A stretch of DNA of 64,000 nt from assembly GCF_040712315.1 (NCBI RefSeq), contig NC_134016.1, positions 51,170,986 through 51,234,985 of the forward strand, read 5' to 3'. This DNA is from Castanea sativa. Lineage: Eukaryota; Streptophyta; Magnoliopsida; Fagales; Fagaceae. Both the position numbers and the translations under genes were made by a program. Below are positions 21,968-33,189 of this stretch, piece by piece. Each line of letters starts with the position of its first letter. Within the stretch, counting starts at the first letter, position 1. Under the pieces are notes generated by a model that was not told the origin of the DNA, ran no database searches, and saw only the letters and a list, made by a program, of their open reading frames with translations.

Positions 21968-22609
21968 AACTTTTTAATGGATGTCACAACTTACGGTTAG
22001 TGTACACTTTTTTTTTTTAATGATCTGAACACTACAATTATACCCACCAAAAAAAAAAAGACTCGCCTCTGTGTATGTTTAGAAGGCTACGCCGTACTAT
22101 TATTATTATTATTTTTTTGCAGAATAACGCCGTATGGTCAAGTGAAGGACATGCAAATATGGCATTAGATATCTATACTTCTATACTCTATATAAAAAAG
22201 GAGAGTTCAGCTCCTTGTTTGACAAAATGACATCTCAAGTGTTAAAACGGCAAACCCAGCAAAAACAATATTGAAGTCCAGCAAATTTTTTTGAAAGTCC
22301 GGTTAGTGTGTGCCATTAAGCCATTCATTTTTTAAAATATTTTATGGAAAATTAAAAAAGTTGTAAAATTTTTTAAAAAAATGGTATACTATTGTTTGCT
22401 CTTAGGGCACACGTTAGTAAAATTCTTTTTTGAAACGACTAATTCTTAGATACTCCCGGAGTATAAAGAATAATACTCTCTCCTCTCACATTCATAATAG
22501 GGTTCGCTCATTAAATTTAGAGTGGGATCTATTTTGAATGTAAGAGGAGGAAGCACTACTTTTCCTGGTTGTAAGTAAAACTAAGAATTTTACTTTTGAA
22601 ACTCTAAAA

Positions 22610-22990
22610 CCTTCAACATTCTATTGAAATTACTTAATTACCCCCAATTTCAGCTGTGAGCTAAATAAGAATGAGGTCCTTTTTAGTATTTGTGTTGTCA
22701 ACTTTATGGGGGCCGCCAAACGTGTAGAGGCTCAGACTTTATGGGGGCTGCCAAAAGTGTTGTCAACTTTGTCATTATGTTGAATTACATTGTTGCTCTA
22801 AAGGTCTGTTGTGAGCTGAAAAAAACTTGGAGTCCTTTTCGTCTTTTCATTAACTCTAAAACCATCAACATTCCATTGAAATTACTAAATTACCCCCAAC
22901 TTCATTTGTGAGCTAAATAAAAATTGGGTCATTTTTAGTCTTTGTGTTGTCAACTTTATGGGGGCTGGCAAACGTGCACAGGCTCAGACT
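22610..22990. repeat. UGT-upstream local repeat, two partial units
   Basis: A motif running from 'caacattctattgaaattac' through 'gtgagctaaataa' to 'gtgttgtcaactttatgggg' and 'ggcaaacgtg' occurs twice in direct order (from about 22615 and 22866). The same two-unit block lies upstream of the second UGT (57488-57833) and once more beside the broken SRP68 gene (54487-54815). Origin unknown. Confidence 0.7.
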
Positions 22991-23360
22991 TGAATTACTT
23001 TATGGGGGCTGGCAAACGTGTTTATTATCATCTATATGCCAGCAACTTTTGGACTTTATCTTCATTCTTTTGATAAACACAACCACAACATGTGCAGCTA
23101 ATCAACTGTCAAGAAAAAATGAAAAAGAAGAAAATGATCGAGCATGGTCTTGTTTCACTTTATCCATTAATAATAAAGCAAAGGTTGCAAAGCCAATTAA
23201 TGATTAAATTATGGACAACACCATCTTTTCACTTTTACTTTTTGAAAATATGACAATTTATTGTGTGAAGGAATGGATAAAAGAGAAAAGTTTGCCATTC
23301 GTTAGGCATCTGAACACTAATCAGTTTGTAAAAAAAGAAAGAGAAATCGATCAAACGAGC

Positions 23361-24761
23361 ATGAACAGCCAACACTTCCTTCTCATATGCTGGACAGGCC
23401 AAGGCCATATTAACCCTACTCTCCAACTCGCCATACGTCTAATACACGGCGGTGCAGCACGTGTGACCTTTGCCACCACCGTCCACGGCCTCAAACAAAT
23501 AAAAAAATTCCCTTCACTTGAGGGCTTGTCCTATGCCTCTTTCTCCGATGGCTTTGATGATGGAAACAAAGCAATTGAAGACCCACAACACATCATGTCC
23601 GAGTTCAAGCGTGTGGGCTCACAAACACTCGCCAACTTGATTGTCAAACTCTCAAATAACGAGCAGCATCACAAGGTCACCTTCTTAGTCTACACCTTCC
23701 TTCTCCCATGGGCTGCTGATGTGGCACGTGATATGGGTATACCTTCTGCTTTTCTTTGCATTCAGTCCACTGCAGCACTTGCTATATACCAGAAATACTT
23801 CAATGCCCATGATGGTATGTATCATATTTATGAAGATAGCCCCCCAAATTCTATGCAGTTCAAAGGGTTGCCACCATTTGCTTCCTCGAACCTACCTTCG
23901 TTTCTCTTACCAACTAGTCCACACAAATTATACCTACCTACCTTTCAGGAACTTATCCAAACCCTTGAAAAAGATCCTAACCCATGTGTATTACTGAACA
24001 CCTTTGATGCTCTAGAAGAAGCAGCAATCGAAGCCGTTGTTAATTTCAATTTAATACCAATCGGACCATTGGTTCCATCTACTTTTTTCGACACAAAAGA
24101 CCAGTCTGGTAATTCCCCGTTTGGATGTGACTTGTTTGAGAGCTCTAAGGACTATCTTCATTGGCTAAACTCAAAGCCAAATAACTCGGTGGTTTATGTG
24201 TCTTTTGGAAGCCTAGTTACGTTGCAAGGAAAGCAAATGGAAGAGATTTTTCATGGACTAGTTGAAACCGACCGTCCATTCTTGTGGGTAATTCGAGCTT
24301 TAGAGAACGGAGGATCAGAAATAGAGGACACGATAAAGAATAAGTTGAAGGAAGAAACACAAGGGTTAATAGTGCCACGGTGTTCACAGGTTGAGGTGTT
24401 GCATCACCATTCAGTGGGCTGTTTCTTGACACATTGCGGGTGGAACTCGACCTTGGAGAGTATTGTAGCCGGAGTGCCGGTGGTGGCATGTCCACATTTT
24501 TCAGATCAAATTATGAATGCCAAGATGGTGGAGGAGGTGTGGGGGACTGGAATTAAAGCGAAGGTGAATGAAGAAGAAGAAGTTGTGGAGAGGGCCGAAA
24601 TAAAGAGGTGCTTGGAGATGGTGATGGGAGCTGCAGAGAAAGGGGAAGAGATAAGGAGGAGTGCTAAGAAATGGAAAAGCTTGGCTGTGCAAGCTGTGAA
24701 CGAGGGTGGTTCTTCACACACCCATTTCAAGCTTTTCATGGAAAGGTTTCACATAGATTAA
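23361..24761 (+). CDS. UDP-glycosyltransferase, UGT75-like (family 1)
   Basis: A 466-residue single-exon frame of normal length for family-1 plant UGTs, which move sugar from UDP-sugar onto small molecules in the cytosol. Seen: N-terminal GQGHINP with the catalytic-type His at residue 16; SYASFSDGFDDG, which resembles UGT75 members; VYVSFGSL; and the C-terminal PSPG motif at residues 340-383 with HCGWNSTLES and a final DQ. Gln at the last PSPG position is known to favour UDP-glucose. Odd: the first PSPG residue, almost always Trp and stacking on the uracil ring, is Arg here (CGG 24378-24380); the twin copy has TGG. The start at 23361 is preferred over an in-frame ATG at 23211 because copy 2 has a stop in that extension. 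The acceptor substrate cannot be told (UGT75 members act on anthocyanins, crocetin, hormones and others). Activity is doubtful because of the Arg. Confidence 0.85.
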   Translation: MNSQHFLLICWTGQGHINPTLQLAIRLIHGGAARVTFATTVHGLKQIKKFPSLEGLSYASFSDGFDDGNKAIEDPQHIMSEFKRVGSQTLANLIVKLSNNEQHHKVTFLVYTFLLPWAADVARDMGIPSAFLCIQSTAALAIYQKYFNAHDGMYHIYEDSPPNSMQFKGLPPFASSNLPSFLLPTSPHKLYLPTFQELIQTLEKDPNPCVLLNTFDALEEAAIEAVVNFNLIPIGPLVPSTFFDTKDQSGNSPFGCDLFESSKDYLHWLNSKPNNSVVYVSFGSLVTLQGKQMEEIFHGLVETDRPFLWVIRALENGGSEIEDTIKNKLKEETQGLIVPRCSQVEVLHHHSVGCFLTHCGWNSTLESIVAGVPVVACPHFSDQIMNAKMVEEVWGTGIKAKVNEEEEVVERAEIKRCLEMVMGAAEKGEEIRRSAKKWKSLAVQAVNEGGSSHTHFKLFMERFHID

Positions 24762-25514
24762 CGGACAACAACGCTATGAAAATGAAATTGGAGGGTGAGG
24801 CTGTGGAAGATGTGAAGGAAAGCTTGCAATCCCATGTTGTCACGCACTTCATTGGAAATGGAGCAATAAAACAGATGACCAGATGTTCGCGGCCCAACTA
24901 CACCGTTCACTGCCTGCAGAGGAAACAATAAACCATTCCTTGTTGTAAGCCTTCTAAAAGCCTTTTCAATTTCAGATTGAGTTTGTATACTAATATATGG
25001 ATTACTGTGAAGTTAGCTTGTATATATTGCTGTGATTTGAAGTTCAAATTAGTGTAACTTTAAGTAATATTACACCACTCAATATTTTTTAATTGGATTC
25101 AAATATTGACAAATTTATCGTTAGATTACATTATCTTCATATATTCTCTGTACTTGCAAATTTTAAGGTGATCAAAAATTAATAGCCATGTCATTAATCA
25201 ATTGTTAAAATTCAAGTTTTTGTAGTTTAAAATAATACATAAAAGATGAGTTTATAGATCAAATGGTAAATAACATCCGATTGATATGAAAATTGGCATA
25301 TATGTTAAGAACATATAGAACATATAATTCAACGGTTGAATTTTCAAAATATTAATTCAATAACAAATTATTGGGTGGTGTAACATTGCTTATGAGAAAA
25401 AAATATATATATTTTGACAGTTTTTTTTTTTTTTTCATTTCTCATCAAAGTAGTGTCAAAACTTTTCTAAAATGGATTATTAACTATTGCCATAAGGGCA
25501 CTCGTTAGCATAAC

Positions 25515-25525
25515 TATATATATAT

Positions 25526-25588
<63 letters not shown>
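25515..25588. repeat. (TA)n microsatellite in UGT 3' flank
   Basis: Over 70 bases of TA with one AAA interruption. In copy 2 the same site (about 60338-60347) has only a few TA units. Confidence 0.9.
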
Positions 25589-25592
<4 letters not shown>

Positions 25593-25956
25593 TGAGTTCA
25601 AGTTACACCTGATGTAACTCTAAGTAATGTTACACCATTCAATAACTTGTTATTGAATTAATATTTTAAGAATTCAACTGTTGAATATGTGAAAGATAAG
25701 AATTGGAATGTTGATGAATTGTAAATTGATATTGTAAAATAGTTAAAATTACCTTTTAGATGGTAAAATAATTTTTTTTTTAGCAATCTTGCTATGAATG
25801 CTCCAAACCTTATAGATTTATTGATTATTTATGTTCTAGTATCTACGTTGTATATGCCTTTAATTCTAACACATTCTTTAAAAAATTATTGTGATTTTTC
25901 CATGTAAATGGTGGTGAGTCTAGTAGATTGGACCTGCATTTTGTGGGTTCTTAGCG

Positions 25957-26170
25957 TTGGTTTGGATACGGATGAATTGTAGGCGTCTGCGTCCAGCATT
26001 TTTTTTTTCTTCTGCTGCACGCGTTTCAAAAGGGACAAGATTTATTGTTCACGTACTGTTCATGTACTGTTTACGGAACTCGCAATCACTTTATTCAGAA
26101 AAAATATCAAAAATGGGTCACACGATACTATTCACACATTTAAAAATTATTTGACACTGTTCACGTACTG
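25957..26170. mobile_element. MITE-like insertion in copy 1 flank
   Basis: About 210 bases from 'gcgttggtttggatacggat' through 'ttcacgtactgttcatgtac' to 'cacgtactgtttg' are absent from the matching place in copy 2 (60718-60960 differs). The GCGTTTGGATACG-type start and 'ctattcacacatttaaaaatt' resemble a common plant hAT-like MITE; the right terminus is not recognisable, so it is probably truncated. Family from memory of such repeats, not a search. Confidence 0.4.
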
Positions 26171-26239
26171 TTTGTCGCTCGCTTTCGATGCAATGAAAAC
26201 TTTAGTTTCTCCAATATAGAACTTAGGATCAATAGTTGG

Positions 26240-27540
26240 TATAGTAAGCAACACAATGGAAAAGGATCAATGTTTTTTAATCTCAAGAAACAGTCCTTGA
26301 TCATACTTTAAAAAAATTGACTATGATTTTGTTACGTAAATGCTACCAAATTGCATGGTAGTAAATCATGGATGCATTTCAATTTTCTATTTTCTAACTT
26401 GACCAAGAGTGCATTGTATTTTAGACTGAATTTTGATTGGCCATCATCATTCATCGTTCATTACGTCTATCAAAATTAAAAAAGGGAATTCATAGAATCA
26501 TTGAAATAGAATAGGTCCGACTCTGACTTTAAGTTGCCAGCCATTACTATAGTTTTTAATTGAAGGTTCTAAACGATAGAACATATATATAATATGTTAA
26601 AATTATACAAAAATAGTGAGTTTTAGTTAGTTTAATTAGTAAAATCTTTTGTTATCAATTAAGAAATTTAGGATTCAAATCCCAGTCTACATATAAAACC
26701 AATTTTTTTTTTTTTTTTGAAAGGCATAAAAAACCAATTGATATCTTTATTTGATGATATAATAACATAAGTTAAAATTCTATCGTAATAGTAATAGTAA
26801 TAATAATGATAATGATAATGATGGATGGATGGATGGAGAGATTTATTAGATATATTTTGTGATCTAATTCACTTAAAAAAATAATATAAAAGAAGGTCGA
26901 AAACAATTGACAACAATTTTTTGTTGGTTAAATTCACGCCACCAATATCTACCATGAACTAAGGAAACTTCAAATTCCACTGATTCTACAAGTTCTTTAA
27001 TATTAATACTTAATAAACTTGACTGAATATGTTGATTAGGAAGAAAAGTAATAAAAATAAAATACCAGTGGTGTTATATGTAGAAATGTGGTTCTAAATC
27101 TTATGCATGAATCTTTTAGATGGAGAAACTTGGGACCAATTGGAAACCGCTTCAAGAAATAATAAACTGGAATTCTAATCGTGAAATAGATTTTTAATTA
27201 ATATGCCAAACACTTAACAAGTACATGTCCTCTCATAAATCACAATGGCAGATTGTTTTTAAATTTGCTTATGAATTATACCAATATTTATTAGAAACAT
27301 GTTTTTTCACTAATTTGCTGCTTTTTCCAGCAATACGCTTAGGCTTGTTTAGTAGAAATGGAACTGGTGGTATGGCTGTGAAATTAATGAACCTTTGTGA
27401 TAGCGCAACTTTATCATAGGTGCAAAATAAGCATGGACTAAAAAGATAGTTGCTTCTCTTTTCATAGTTATAAGAATTTGAGGCCAATGAAATTGGCGAC
27501 CGGCAAGTCAAATTTTATTTAAAACAGAAAAAAAGCTAAA
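26240..27540. repeat. Interspersed repeat shared by four places
   Basis: Blocks such as 'atgcatgaatcttttagat', 'gtcctctcataaatcacaat' and 'atgaacctttgtgatagcg' recur, diverged, at 28370-28870, 32260-32420, 43800-44840 and 45400-45910, and the first part in UGT copy 2 (61040-61660). There is no recognisable coding content. These appear to be decayed flanks shared by the RLP and UGT neighbourhoods. Confidence 0.6.
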
Positions 27541-28878
27541 AATAAATTTTTAGTTATTTTTGACATTTTTTTCCATTAATTTTTTTTATAATTTTCTTAT
27601 TTTGTGTTAAAAGAACCACTGCTCCTTATTTTCTCCCTTCACTGATTACCTCCGTCTTCAGTGAGCTTGGTTCATGCGATGGAGGGAAACAATTGAATCT
27701 GAACTTGATATTTTCCCGGCCGTTGGTTCAAGTGGCTGTTGTTATTTTTTGTTGGGACTCAATAAGCTGATTTCAGTAGCGATCTTGCAACCCTATTGCT
27801 TATATGATTGGGCCTTGACATTGAAGTTTCGTAAGGCTTATTTTTGGCCTTCCCCATGTGTTGGTTCAACCTAAACACGTGGACTATGTTGGCTGATAAG
27901 TTTAGAAAGAAACTCTTTAAATTATTTCTATATATTTTCATTGAATGTGAATTTTTACAAATTTACTATTAGATAACATTTTTTTATTATATTTTCAAGG
28001 ACTGCATACTACAAAACAAATCATATTTTCATAGTAAAAAAAAAAATCATAATTTTCAATGCAGTTTGTGCAAAATGTATTGGTGTAATGAAGCAATATC
28101 AAAGTTGTTATGCTTTTTTATTCTAAAAAAGAATAAGAGGTTGTTAAGGTCGCTCATAATTTTAGTGGGCCTATTTAAAAATGGTTAAAAACAGGTTAAA
28201 ATAATTTTTTGTTCTATTTTTTAGGGGAAAAATTCATGCAATCACTATGTACTATTGATGAAAGTTCCAATTCTATTCATTTTAAAGTTCCAATTTGATA
28301 TATGAATAGCATAATCAATTTAATTCAATTGGTTGACTAGGAAGAAAGCAATCAAACAAAATTCCAATGGTGGTGCGTATGAATAGAAATATGATCCAAA
28401 TGCATGAATGTTTTATTTAGAGAAATTTGAGACTAATTGTATACTTCCTTCCCTAATACAACCAATAGTATGTTATTGTCTAAACAATATCCTGTGATTT
28501 GTTTTCATATAGAAATAAAACTATCTGACAAGTTTATCCAAATATTTAAAAAAAAAGTCTGCTGGAAAACATTCATTCAAGAAATGTTCATCTCGAATTG
28601 TGATAACAATTTGTAGAACAAAATAGATTTTGGTTAAGGAATCAAACATTCAACAAAGAAGTCAAGCAAGTCCTCTCTTGGGGGATTCACTACCTGCTTG
28701 TTATTAAATTACATCCATGCTAAAAGACATTATTAACATGTTTTTCAAATATCTGCTGGTTTTGTCAGCAAACCTTACCGTGACTAGAAATGGAAAGATG
28801 GCATGTGTCAAAATTCATGAACTTTTGTGGCAATGCAACTTTATCATACATACAAAATAAACATTAATTTAAAAGACT

Positions 28879-29740
28879 AGTGTTAGGTTTTTAGGTTGAA
28901 AGATTCTATGACACGTGATCTTGTTCTGATCCATAATCAGATGTCCAAGAAGCAGCTCAAAAGAAAGAAGTACGGAGTTTCAATTGCCATTCGATTGAGT
29001 CTCGATCACTCAAGGCAGTGCTTTTGTAAGACCTTCAATCGAGTCTCAGGATCGATCAAAGCAAGTTTCTTAATACTTCTCAGTTGTGACTTGCTCAGTT
29101 GAGATACAAGAGAAGCAACTATCTAACTTGTTTTAATTGAGTTTGTGTTACCTCGTACTTTTTTGTGTCATACATACAAAGTTACAAACATATAAAAGAC
29201 ACTTTATAGCATAACTACAATTGAGGTATTGCCGAGTTGCTCTGCATCTAAGAAGAAGAAAATCAAAACCTCAATCTCACCAAAACTAGTGAGAATTGAA
29301 GATCAATCTCAAGACTCTGTTGTTATGTGCTGATCAAGGTTGAAGCCACAAGAGCCTATTGCTAGTGTGTTATTGTGGAGATCAAATCTTCAAGGTGGTC
29401 ATTGGATTCGGTCCTTGGAGTCGTTGACACAGTTTGTAGAAGGTTTTCAAGATAAAAGAATCCATGCAACTTGGAGCTGATTATAGGTTCATGTCAGTCA
29501 GTATCTACTGCATAGAGTCTAGGGTCATGAGTGCGATTCATGTTGCAAACTTTAACCCATTGGTTTTCAATATCTAGTGTTATTTTCTTTACTGCTTTTT
29601 ATCGTATATTTTGTGACTATGCTCGTGGTAATTAATAGGTAATATCTGAGTTACATAATTGGTTAATTAAAAAATTGATAAATTATGTTGTGGTTTCAAA
29701 TTCCTTCTCAACTTGCACTTGTGTTGGTATGGTAAAAACT
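28879..29740. mobile_element. LTR-like insertion (possible solo LTR)
   Basis: Against the related repeat at 32260-32420, about 860 bases are inserted between 'aaaagact' and 'ctatgctagc'. The insert begins TGTTAGG, carries catataaaagac (TATA-like, about 29187-29198) and then a leader-like stretch ('ctcaatctcaccaaaac'), all usual for a plant LTR. I cannot see a matching CA terminus, a target duplication or any gag/pol. A 69-codon plus-strand frame at 28896 has no recognisable similarity. Confidence 0.4.
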
Positions 29741-31811
29741 CTATGCTAGCTTGCTTATAAGAACGAGAGAAAGATGAAATAACTAGTCCATTTAATTTTT
29801 TACATTTTTTTTCACTAGTCCTTTTTCAATATTTTCTTTCACAATTTCTTATTTTGTGTTGATCTTTATGGTGTATTCTGGTTTTTCCAGTTTTGAGAGT
29901 AAGGCATTAGGATAAGATGTTCCCTATATATTCTCGACCCAAAAGGCAAAGCAACTGCCAAGCTCAGGATTTTTGGTTAGTTTCTTGTGGGAGCAACACA
30001 ACCAGCCTGAACATGACACATAAGATGAAACTATTGATGTTGCCTGAATATGGCTACTTGTGAATGAGAAATTATTCTGTACCATAGAGGAGGGTGGCAA
30101 CTAATGCCAATTACACATGTTCAACATATAACTCTAGCAAAAAACTTAAGACAATCAAGTTAGTTATAAGGTTCTCTTTAATTAAGAAAAGCCAAAATTG
30201 TGATTATTATCAAGAATGCCTTTTACAATTTTGTGTGTTTCATGAGAGGGAAGAAGGAGATAAGTTAGAGAAAGGAAGAAGATGAAAAAAAATATATATC
30301 TATATTATATTTTAATTAATTTTTTTTTAGTTATCACGAGTCATTTTACTTATATTTTTTCCAGTCATTGAGCTGAAGAAATTATCAATATGAGAACTTC
30401 ACTTGTCCTATGGATTAAAAAATTAAATTGAAACAACCGGAGTATGTGTGAAAGTGACCCTAAGTTGGAGGGTCTTTTGCATTTTGTCATAGTTTACTCA
30501 CATAAAACATGGTTAAAACATTTGACAATATTTTTTATTCTTTTTTAAGCCAACAATTTTTTTGGTAAACTCAAGCCAACAATTTGTACTCTTGGCTTGC
30601 TGGCAATTTTCCTACAGCAAAACAGATTTGTATGAAAACGATTTAGATCAGTCAAGATGCCAAGGGAATAAAGAAAAGTAAAAGAGATTGATTTTTTGAA
30701 TTTAAATCTTCATTATAAGTTGTAGAAAAGATTGGAAAAGAAAAATAAATTAATATACCGATAAATCTAAAAATCTTCGTCATTGGCTTCAAAAAAAAAA
30801 AAAATCTTCGTCATTGATTATTACTACTACATATAAACTTAAAATTTGATCCACAACAGAGTGTACACTAAATTAAAAATCCAAAAATTTTATTCGAAAT
30901 CCAAATAACATTTCTAAATTCAAGAAAAGCTAAAAACTTTTAAATTCTTGTGCGAGCATAATATTTTCTTTTGATAATTTCTGAAGAAAAATTAAAATGT
31001 GTCATTTGAACAGAAACTATCAGGCCCATATACCTATAATTAAACACAAACCATGCACACAAACAAAATGGAGCTCTATAGAGGTTTTTCTTTTTGGCTG
31101 AAAATTTCATTAATCCAGTTTAGCAAAATAACATCAACTTGGAACTACCAAAGTTTGCCTGAAAGCGACCCAAAGTTGAGAGAAGGTATTCAGTCAAAGA
31201 AGCAGTGTCCAAGTCATTGTGCTTGCTATTAAGTTTACTCCAAAAAAAAAAAAAGGTTAAAAACAGTTTACGCTAATTATTATTATTATTATTATTATTA
31301 TTTGGATAAAATTCATCCCACCAATATGTAGCGTTGATGAAACTTCCAATGCCAAGATATTCGGTCAAAGAAGCAGTGTCCAAGTCGTTGTGCTTGTTAT
31401 TAATTTTAGTGAGGTTATTCTAAAAAATGGTTAAAAACAGTTTACACTAAGTATTATTATTATTATTATTTTGGGTAAAATTCTTCCCACCTATATGTAG
31501 TGTTGATGAACTTCCAATGCCACTCATTTTAAAGTTCCAATTGGATATATCAATAGCATAATTAACTAAATTCAATTGGTCAATTAGGAAGAAAATATCA
31601 AATAAAATACTAATGGTTGTGCATGTATTTTTTACTTGGAGAAACTTAGGACTTATTGTACACCTCCTTTCCCAATACACTCGACTCTCTTGGGGTATTC
31701 CCTAGCGGTTTTAAAAATTATTGACCTGTGATGCAGACAATGAAGAAATGCAAAATTATACCCAATAAATTATAAAACTTATAAAAATAAAAACAAAATG
31801 GAGCCCTATAG

Positions 31812-31847
<36 letters not shown>

Positions 31848-33185
31848 GAAGTGGAGCTCTATGAGTTGAAGCACCTCTGATTCAGTACATTCACATGCTG
31901 ACATACACTGATATCTACACAGAGAAGGTAATGCTATTTGCCACTAAGTCATGTGTGGAAACATATTAACAACTATTGTTAATGCTCAATCAAACATCAC
32001 AACAACATATTGGTAACTGAATCAAAGCAACGGACTGCAACAAATTGGTAATTAACTCGGCAACTGTCCTGACACATGAATGGGCACAGCAGTGAGCATG
32101 CGTTTGTGCCTTTGTGGTTGAAATCAATGAAACATTGAAATGAGAGGCCTTTATCAAATATGCCAACGTGTTGATCATTGCTACAAACTAATTTAGACTC
32201 CAGATCTTTACACACAACTTGTTCACAAACAAAATAAAAAATTTCTTGACAAAGTCAAAAACTTAACAAGCAAACCTTGACCAGAAATGGAACAGATGGT
32301 GTAAGTGTCAAAATTCATAAACTTTTGTGACAGTGAAATTCTATCACACATTCAAAATAAAGATGGATCAAAAAGACTTGCTTCTATGTTGGTTCTATGC
32401 TAGCATGCATATAGGAATTCGAGAAAGATGAAATTAACAAGTCTTACTTATTAAAAAAAAAAAAACCTAAAATAATTGTTAAGTTATTGTTGACAGGGAG
32501 TCCCTCTCTTTATTTCCCCCCTATTTTCATTTACAACTTATTTTGTGTTGGTCTCATGTATTTTTCATTTTTGGTTTTTTAGGTTTTGAAAGCAAGGCAT
32601 TAGGATAAGATGTACCCTAGGTATCTTGTAGAAGTAAAAACAAATAAGATGAACCATCGAGGTTGCCTGATTGAAATCTATACTTTGCTTTTACTGCTGA
32701 CTGCTAGTGAACACAGGCGGCTCCTTTGATGATGACCATAGAGGTGGTCGGCAACTAATACCAATTACATATGTTCATCATTCTACTCTACCAAATAATT
32801 CAAGTCAATTAAATCAGTCATAAGGTTCTCTTTAATCAAGAAGTGCATATCTTCATCCAACAAATCTTGCATCCTTAGTTTCAGATAAGAATCAAAATTT
32901 TAGATAGTAGTAAGCAAATTGTATCTCCTCAAATCCACACAATTTATCATCCAATTCGTACCTTAAGTTTTGATATATATTGAAACTGTCTTACAATAAC
33001 TCTGGCTCTTCAAAAACGTCATAGAAAATCTCTTCAACAGTCAACATCACCTCCTTTCTGCTTCAAGAGTTCCTTGATCTCTGCAATGTCCTGTGCAAAA
33101 GTGCTGAAGATGATTCTGCACACCAGAGCCCCCTAGACCAAATTTGACCAATATAATCACCATTCCACCTAATTATATTGCACAG
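29741..33185. other. Intergenic, decayed repeats
   Basis: No gene seen. Contents: sequence at 29990-30130 repeated at 32640-32790; 30690-30990 resembling 42700-42870 and 44940-45070; a local tandem duplication at 31183-31525; an uninterrupted T run at 31815-31844. A short minus-strand open stretch near 33020-33140 (contains FAQDIAEIKELLKQKGG, after an AG-type acceptor) looks protein-like, but I cannot assign it. Confidence 0.5.
31183..31525. repeat. Direct tandem duplication, about 171-base unit
   Basis: Both units read 'gtcaaagaagcagtgtccaa', then an (ATT)n run, then 'gttgatgaa' and 'cttccaatgcca'; they start about 171 bases apart and differ by scattered substitutions. Confidence 0.75.
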
Positions 33186-33189
33186 GAAT

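Larger units (their letters stand above)
20880..27540. repeat. Segmental duplication with UGT gene, copy 1
   Basis: Collinear with 54855-61660 in the same orientation (offset about 34.85-34.9 kb), including the UGT gene, its 5' and 3' flanks and several microsatellites at the same places. Differences: copy 2 has about 920 extra bases at 54983-55905; copy 1 has extra DNA at about 25950-26170 and 26830-27400. Most coding bases are identical, so the duplication is fairly recent. Confidence 0.9.

Noticed and set aside
23211..23360. Upstream in-frame ATG of the UGT (50 extra residues)
   Set aside because: The twin locus has a stop in this stretch (TAG near 58118) and UGTs normally begin just before the xFLLxxxxGQGHxNP region.
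24217..24739. Minus-strand frames inside the UGT genes (also 59049-59571)
   Set aside because: Antisense shadows of conserved UGT sequence.
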